DNA of 14,432 nucleotides from an uncultured Nitrososphaera sp. (lineage in GTDB: Archaea; Thermoproteota; Nitrososphaeria; Nitrososphaerales; Nitrososphaeraceae): contig NZ_CAMLDP010000048.1 of assembly GCF_946478925.1 (NCBI RefSeq), forward strand, positions 1 through 14,432. Direction: 5' to 3'. Numbering within the stretch: the first letter of the stretch is position 1; each line of letters opens with the position of its first letter. Below, one piece after another: positions 11,573 to 14,432 of the stretch. A program made the translations under genes and the position numbers. Under the pieces are notes generated by a model. That model had not been told where the DNA came from. It worked only from the letters and a program-made list of their open reading frames with translations, and did no database searches.

Positions 11573-13130
11573 TAACGTCGATAACTCGCTACTTTCGCAT
11601 TTTGAGCAAGAGATCTGGAGCAAGGTTCCTCACAGGGCAGAGAAATCTGGCAGTGCAGGAACAATAATCAACGCGACTCCGCTTGTTGACATCACCAAAG
11701 AAGTAAAGGAATGCGCAAAAAGCGTGTTCGGCCTGGACCTTTCTGGCAAAGCATTGAAGGTTTTCGGCAAGTTTGATTCAGAATTGCTGGCAGGCTCGAT
11801 AAAAGTAAGGCCGGCAGTCCAGATAATCCACGGCGCCATTGCCACTGGCAAACTCAGGCGCGGGCAGACGGTGTTCGAAGCGACTTCGGGCAACTTTGGC
11901 ATTGCCCTGGGGCAAATCTCCAAGCTGGGCATTGACGTTATCGCCCTTGTCTCTAGAAAGCTCCAGGAAGGGGTGTTTGACGAGCTGCGGAATGAAAAAA
12001 CGCGCATCATCAACCTCGACATGGACATCTGCCCTGCCCCGGGTATGAAGGGAAACGCAAGCCTGATGGCGGCAAAGGCGACGGCCTCAAACGTCCGCGC
12101 GCAGCTCACCGAGCTTGGGTTTGACCCCGCAATTTTCGACAAGTCGCGCTCTGAAGTGGAAGCGGTTCTGGCTAGTCAGGACATAATCAACCTGGCAAAA
12201 CTGTTGGCAAAGATCTATGGCGGCTTTTGCCCCGAGCAGTACGACAACGAGCTGAACATCGAGGCGCACAGGACCGTGACGGCGGCAGAACTGGACCAGC
12301 AGCTGCAAGAGCAGAAAAGCGCGCTGTCAGAATCCAGGATCGTCTGCACGTTTGGCACGGGCGGCACCTCCGGCGGCCTGAGCAGGTACATGATGGAAAA
12401 ATACGGCAAAAAGTCTGTGCACGTGGTCTTTCCGCTTGGCGACCAAGACGTTGCAGGAATAAGGACAAAAAGCAAGGCGTCGGGCCTAAAGTTCTACCAG
12501 CCTGACATGTACGCAGGGCAGCACGAGGTAGATTTCAAACAGGCAAGGCGCCTGCTAAAGTTTTTCGTGGACAAAGGATACGACATGGGAGAGAGCAGCG
12601 CGCTTGCGCTTTATGCCGTGGTGCAGCTGGCGAATTTTGGCGCAGGTGATGATAGCACCTTTGTCGTGATGGTTGCAGACGGGATAGAAAAGTACAGAAA
12701 GAACCTTGAAGCGATGCAGGAAGAGAAAAAGCAAAGAGGTCTTGAGGTTCCCCTGCAAGAAGCCGTCTCGAACATCGGAGATTATGACCGGGTTGTCTGG
12801 ATTCACACGATGTACACCCCGCGCAAAGAGGGGATAGAGCTCATCGCAAAATCGCTGGGCGTCGATGAAAGCAAGATCTTTGTGCCGACGGCCAGAGAGG
12901 TGGAGCAATTGCTGATGACCCAGCAGGTGCCCAAGGAGATGGAAAAATCATTGGGAGGAGCCGGCGCCAAGCCGTTGCTCGTCTGCATGATGGGAAACAC
13001 TTCTCTCAGGGTAGCAGAAGTGCTTGCGCGCAAGGGCATCGTGGCTGAAAGTCTGAACGGCGGCATATCTGCCCTTTCTGCAGGGAAAGGCAAACAGCTG
13101 CCCGAACTGGTGCGGATGGCCACAGAATAA
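11547..13130 (+). CDS. PLP-dependent cysteine-synthase-like enzyme with a rhodanese-like C-terminal region
   Basis: This 527-residue protein has two parts. Residues about 35-385 form a fold-type II PLP enzyme: the Schiff-base lysine in LLAGSIKVRPA (Lys86), SGNFGIALG (114-122) binding the substrate carboxylate, and the PLP-phosphate loop GTGGTSGG (270-277). The Lys environment (SIKVRPA) differs from the S-x-K-D-R of classical cysteine synthase and is closer to SbnA-like or amino-acid beta-replacement enzymes, so the substrate is unknown (O-phosphoserine or O-acetylserine are candidates). After a charged linker (386-400), residues about 411-515 include CMMGNTSLRVAEVLARKG (480-497) and NGGISAL, the active-site loop and closing helix of rhodaneses with Cys480 as the sulfur carrier. 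The first half of a rhodanese is not obvious. Start at TTG 11547, with AAGGATG ahead. Confidence 0.85.
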   Translation: MQGQDEVNNNVDNSLLSHFEQEIWSKVPHRAEKSGSAGTIINATPLVDITKEVKECAKSVFGLDLSGKALKVFGKFDSELLAGSIKVRPAVQIIHGAIATGKLRRGQTVFEATSGNFGIALGQISKLGIDVIALVSRKLQEGVFDELRNEKTRIINLDMDICPAPGMKGNASLMAAKATASNVRAQLTELGFDPAIFDKSRSEVEAVLASQDIINLAKLLAKIYGGFCPEQYDNELNIEAHRTVTAAELDQQLQEQKSALSESRIVCTFGTGGTSGGLSRYMMEKYGKKSVHVVFPLGDQDVAGIRTKSKASGLKFYQPDMYAGQHEVDFKQARRLLKFFVDKGYDMGESSALALYAVVQLANFGAGDDSTFVVMVADGIEKYRKNLEAMQEEKKQRGLEVPLQEAVSNIGDYDRVVWIHTMYTPRKEGIELIAKSLGVDESKIFVPTAREVEQLLMTQQVPKEMEKSLGGAGAKPLLVCMMGNTSLRVAEVLARKGIVAESLNGGISALSAGKGKQLPELVRMATE

Positions 13131-13156
13131 GAAGAACCACAACAACAATCTGGTTT

Positions 13157-13191
13157 CGTCAGCATTATTTTTTATTGTCGCAATGCTGACG
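13157..13191. terminator. Stem-loop between convergent genes (possible bidirectional terminator)
   Basis: CGTCAGCATT (13157-13166) and AATGCTGACG (13182-13191) are perfect 10-bp inverted repeats around a 15-base loop containing six T's. It sits in the 77-bp gap between two genes that end toward each other (stops at 13130 and 13208), where a terminator for both directions would be expected. Archaeal termination depends mostly on U runs, so the hairpin might instead protect 3' ends. Confidence 0.5.
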
Positions 13192-13207
13192 GCGATTATG
13201 TCAAAGA

Positions 13208-13468
13208 TTATGCCAGGTGCTCGCCGCGCTTTATTCTTTCCAGCTTTTCTTTAATCTTTTTTTTCAGCTCTTTTTCCCCTTCCCTGTCGATGCTGACGCT
13301 TGCCACTTTATCATTTTCTGATATTGTCAGCTTTAACCTGGCGCCCTGCCGTGCCCTCTTTGGAAGCAATGTCCTTGCAACGTCAAATTTCCTGCCGTCG
13401 TCGGAATAGACTATTGCATAATCGCCTTCAAATCTGTCCAAGCTTGCCTTTACTTCAACCGGTTCCAT
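13208..13468 (-). CDS. DUF3006 family protein
   Basis: An 86-residue protein matching DUF3006: the opening SLDRFEGDYAIVYSDDGRKFDVARTLLP (9-36) has the family's 'D-R-x-E-G-x-x-A' start and the Leu-Pro turn, followed by RQGARLKLTI. The last third is a highly charged helix (GEKELKKKIKEKLERIKRGE). Function is unknown; in bacteria these proteins commonly sit beside metallo-beta-lactamase-fold genes, as here. Its ATG at 13468 lies inside the end of that gene, giving a 19-bp overlap and probable translational coupling. The protein itself has no export signal, whereas the neighbour appears exported. Confidence 0.8.
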   Translation of the reverse strand: MEPVEVKASLDRFEGDYAIVYSDDGRKFDVARTLLPKRARQGARLKLTISENDKVASVSIDREGEKELKKKIKEKLERIKRGEHLA

Positions 13469-14432
13469 ATTGCGTCCCTCTTTTTGAGTACAAGCAGGAT
13501 GCCCAGCAATGCGACAGCCGATAGCATGGCAGGATTGCTGAATTCCGGCACCACGACCACGGTTTTTTCCGACCTAGACGTTTGCATGGTATATTGCCCG
13601 CTGCCGTCGGTTGTCAGGACAATAGAGCCGTCGATGTCCGTCCTAAAGATGTTCTTCACCTTCATGGCGTCAAAGTTATCCATCGCTTTTTGGTTTGGAA
13701 ACCCGTACTGGTTGTTTGCCCCCGCGTAAATGACAACCGTTTCGGGAGACACCGCCCTCAGGAAGGGAATCGAATTGGAGTGGCTGCTTCCGTGGTGCGC
13801 CGCCAGCAGTACGTCTGCGTCCAGCTTTTTGGCGGCAAGCCTTCCTTCAGCATCTTCCCTTACGTCGCCGGGGAACACTATTGAAAAGTTGCCGTACGTC
13901 ATCCTCAGGACGACGGAATTATTGCTGATGTTGTCGTCCGACCCGTTAATCAAGGGAATTGGTGGATTGAAAACTTCAATATTCACAGACTGGTCAAGGT
14001 CTAGCTTGTCGCCTTCGTGCACAATCCCGTACGGAATCTTGTTTCTGTCAATCGCATCAAGGTAGTCGAAATACGTGTTTGTGGTGTAATCCTGTCCAGA
14101 GTCAACCACTTTGCCCACAGGCAGCTGGTTCATGACTGAAACCAACCCGCCTATGTGGTCTGCGTGCGGGTGCGTCGCGACGATAACATCTATCTTGGCG
14201 ATGTGCAGGTCTTTGATGATTGACAGGACTGCGTCGCCCATGTCGCGTTCGCCGCCATCAATGAGCACGGATTTTCCGTTAGGCAGGATTACCAGCGTGG
14301 AATCGCCCTGCCCGACGTCGATAAAGACGACTTTCAATTCTTGCCCGTTTGCGGCAGCAAATGCACGTGGCACGTAGTAGAATTGCGTGCAGAGTAAGGC
14401 TGCTAAACAGCCCGAGACGAAAAAAAGTACAA
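13450..14432 (-). CDS. Exported metallo-beta-lactamase-fold hydrolase, ComEC-type, with PEF-like C-terminal anchor (5' end outside window)
   Basis: At least 326 codons are visible and the reading frame stays open to the right edge, so the 5' end is missing. Counted from the GTG at 14373, the fold shows FIDVGQGDS (17-25), the zinc motif HPHADHIGG (68-76), FPGD, and AAHHGSSHS, the pattern of the metallo-beta-lactamase domain of ComEC/Rec2 competence proteins. The GTG is unlikely to be the start: upstream, in frame, the codons spell a signal-peptide core (VLFFVSGCLAALLCTQFYY) leading into AFAAANG, a cleavage-like site. The C-terminus has a TVVVVPEF motif, a hydrophobic helix (AMLSAVALLGILLVL) and a basic end (KKRD...), resembling the thaumarchaeal PEFG-CTERM sorting signal, with PEFS in place of PEFG. 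The substrate is unknown (nucleotide, nucleic acid or other phosphoester). Confidence 0.82.
   Translation of the reverse strand, partial: VLFFVSGCLAALLCTQFYYVPRAFAAANGQELKVVFIDVGQGDSTLVILPNGKSVLIDGGERDMGDAVLSIIKDLHIAKIDVIVATHPHADHIGGLVSVMNQLPVGKVVDSGQDYTTNTYFDYLDAIDRNKIPYGIVHEGDKLDLDQSVNIEVFNPPIPLINGSDDNISNNSVVLRMTYGNFSIVFPGDVREDAEGRLAAKKLDADVLLAAHHGSSHSNSIPFLRAVSPETVVIYAGANNQYGFPNQKAMDNFDAMKVKNIFRTDIDGSIVLTTDGSGQYTMQTSRSEKTVVVVPEFSNPAMLSAVALLGILLVLKKRDAIWNRLK

Overview
This window looks like chromosomal DNA of an ammonia-oxidising archaeon of the Nitrososphaera type (Thaumarchaeota/Nitrososphaerota). The signs are AT-rich TATA boxes placed about 26 bases before GTG, TTG or ATG starts (leaderless or nearly leaderless mRNAs), archaeal information genes (Trm1, Rio1 kinase, a Pno1-like KH protein, DUF424), moderate GC with many G/C third positions, and a PEF-type C-terminal membrane tail like the thaumarchaeal PEFG-CTERM signal. 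The species assignment is inferred. I see no mobile element, CRISPR array, rRNA or tRNA; this is dense core-type sequence.

Layout. 1-1300: a secreted helical protein (minus) and a small two-helix membrane protein (plus). 1301-1807: a small cytosolic protein with a metzincin-like zinc motif (minus). 1880-3231: an adenine phosphoribosyltransferase / methylthioadenosine phosphorylase operon (plus) that can recycle the adenine of methylthioadenosine. 3223-4838: a four-gene minus-strand operon read as ferritin-like protein, TrmB-like regulator and two unknown small proteins. 4879-5781 (minus) and 5869-6447 (plus): a PfkB-family kinase and a UbiX flavin prenyltransferase, diverging from a short region with two back-to-back TATA boxes. 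6566-7033: a two-helix membrane protein with an Hsp20-like domain and an abnormal start region. 7042-8793: the minus-strand cluster DUF424, Rio1, Pno1-like KH protein (small-subunit ribosome biogenesis), preceded by a ferredoxin-NADP reductase-like flavoprotein (8843-9670). 9754-10281: a membrane-anchored unknown protein (plus). 10274-11410: Trm1 tRNA methyltransferase (minus). 11547-13130: a PLP-dependent cysteine-synthase-like enzyme with a rhodanese-like C-terminus (plus). 13208 to the right edge: DUF3006 and an exported metallo-beta-lactamase-fold protein (minus), the latter running off the window.

The most noteworthy points are the PLP/rhodanese fusion, the membrane-tethered Hsp20-like protein that lacks a normal start codon, the minimal cytosolic HExxHxxGxxD protein, the exported metallohydrolase with a PEF tail coupled to DUF3006, and the ferritin/TrmB/unknown operon. 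No single spectacular new system is evident; these are candidate novelties inside otherwise ordinary core sequence.
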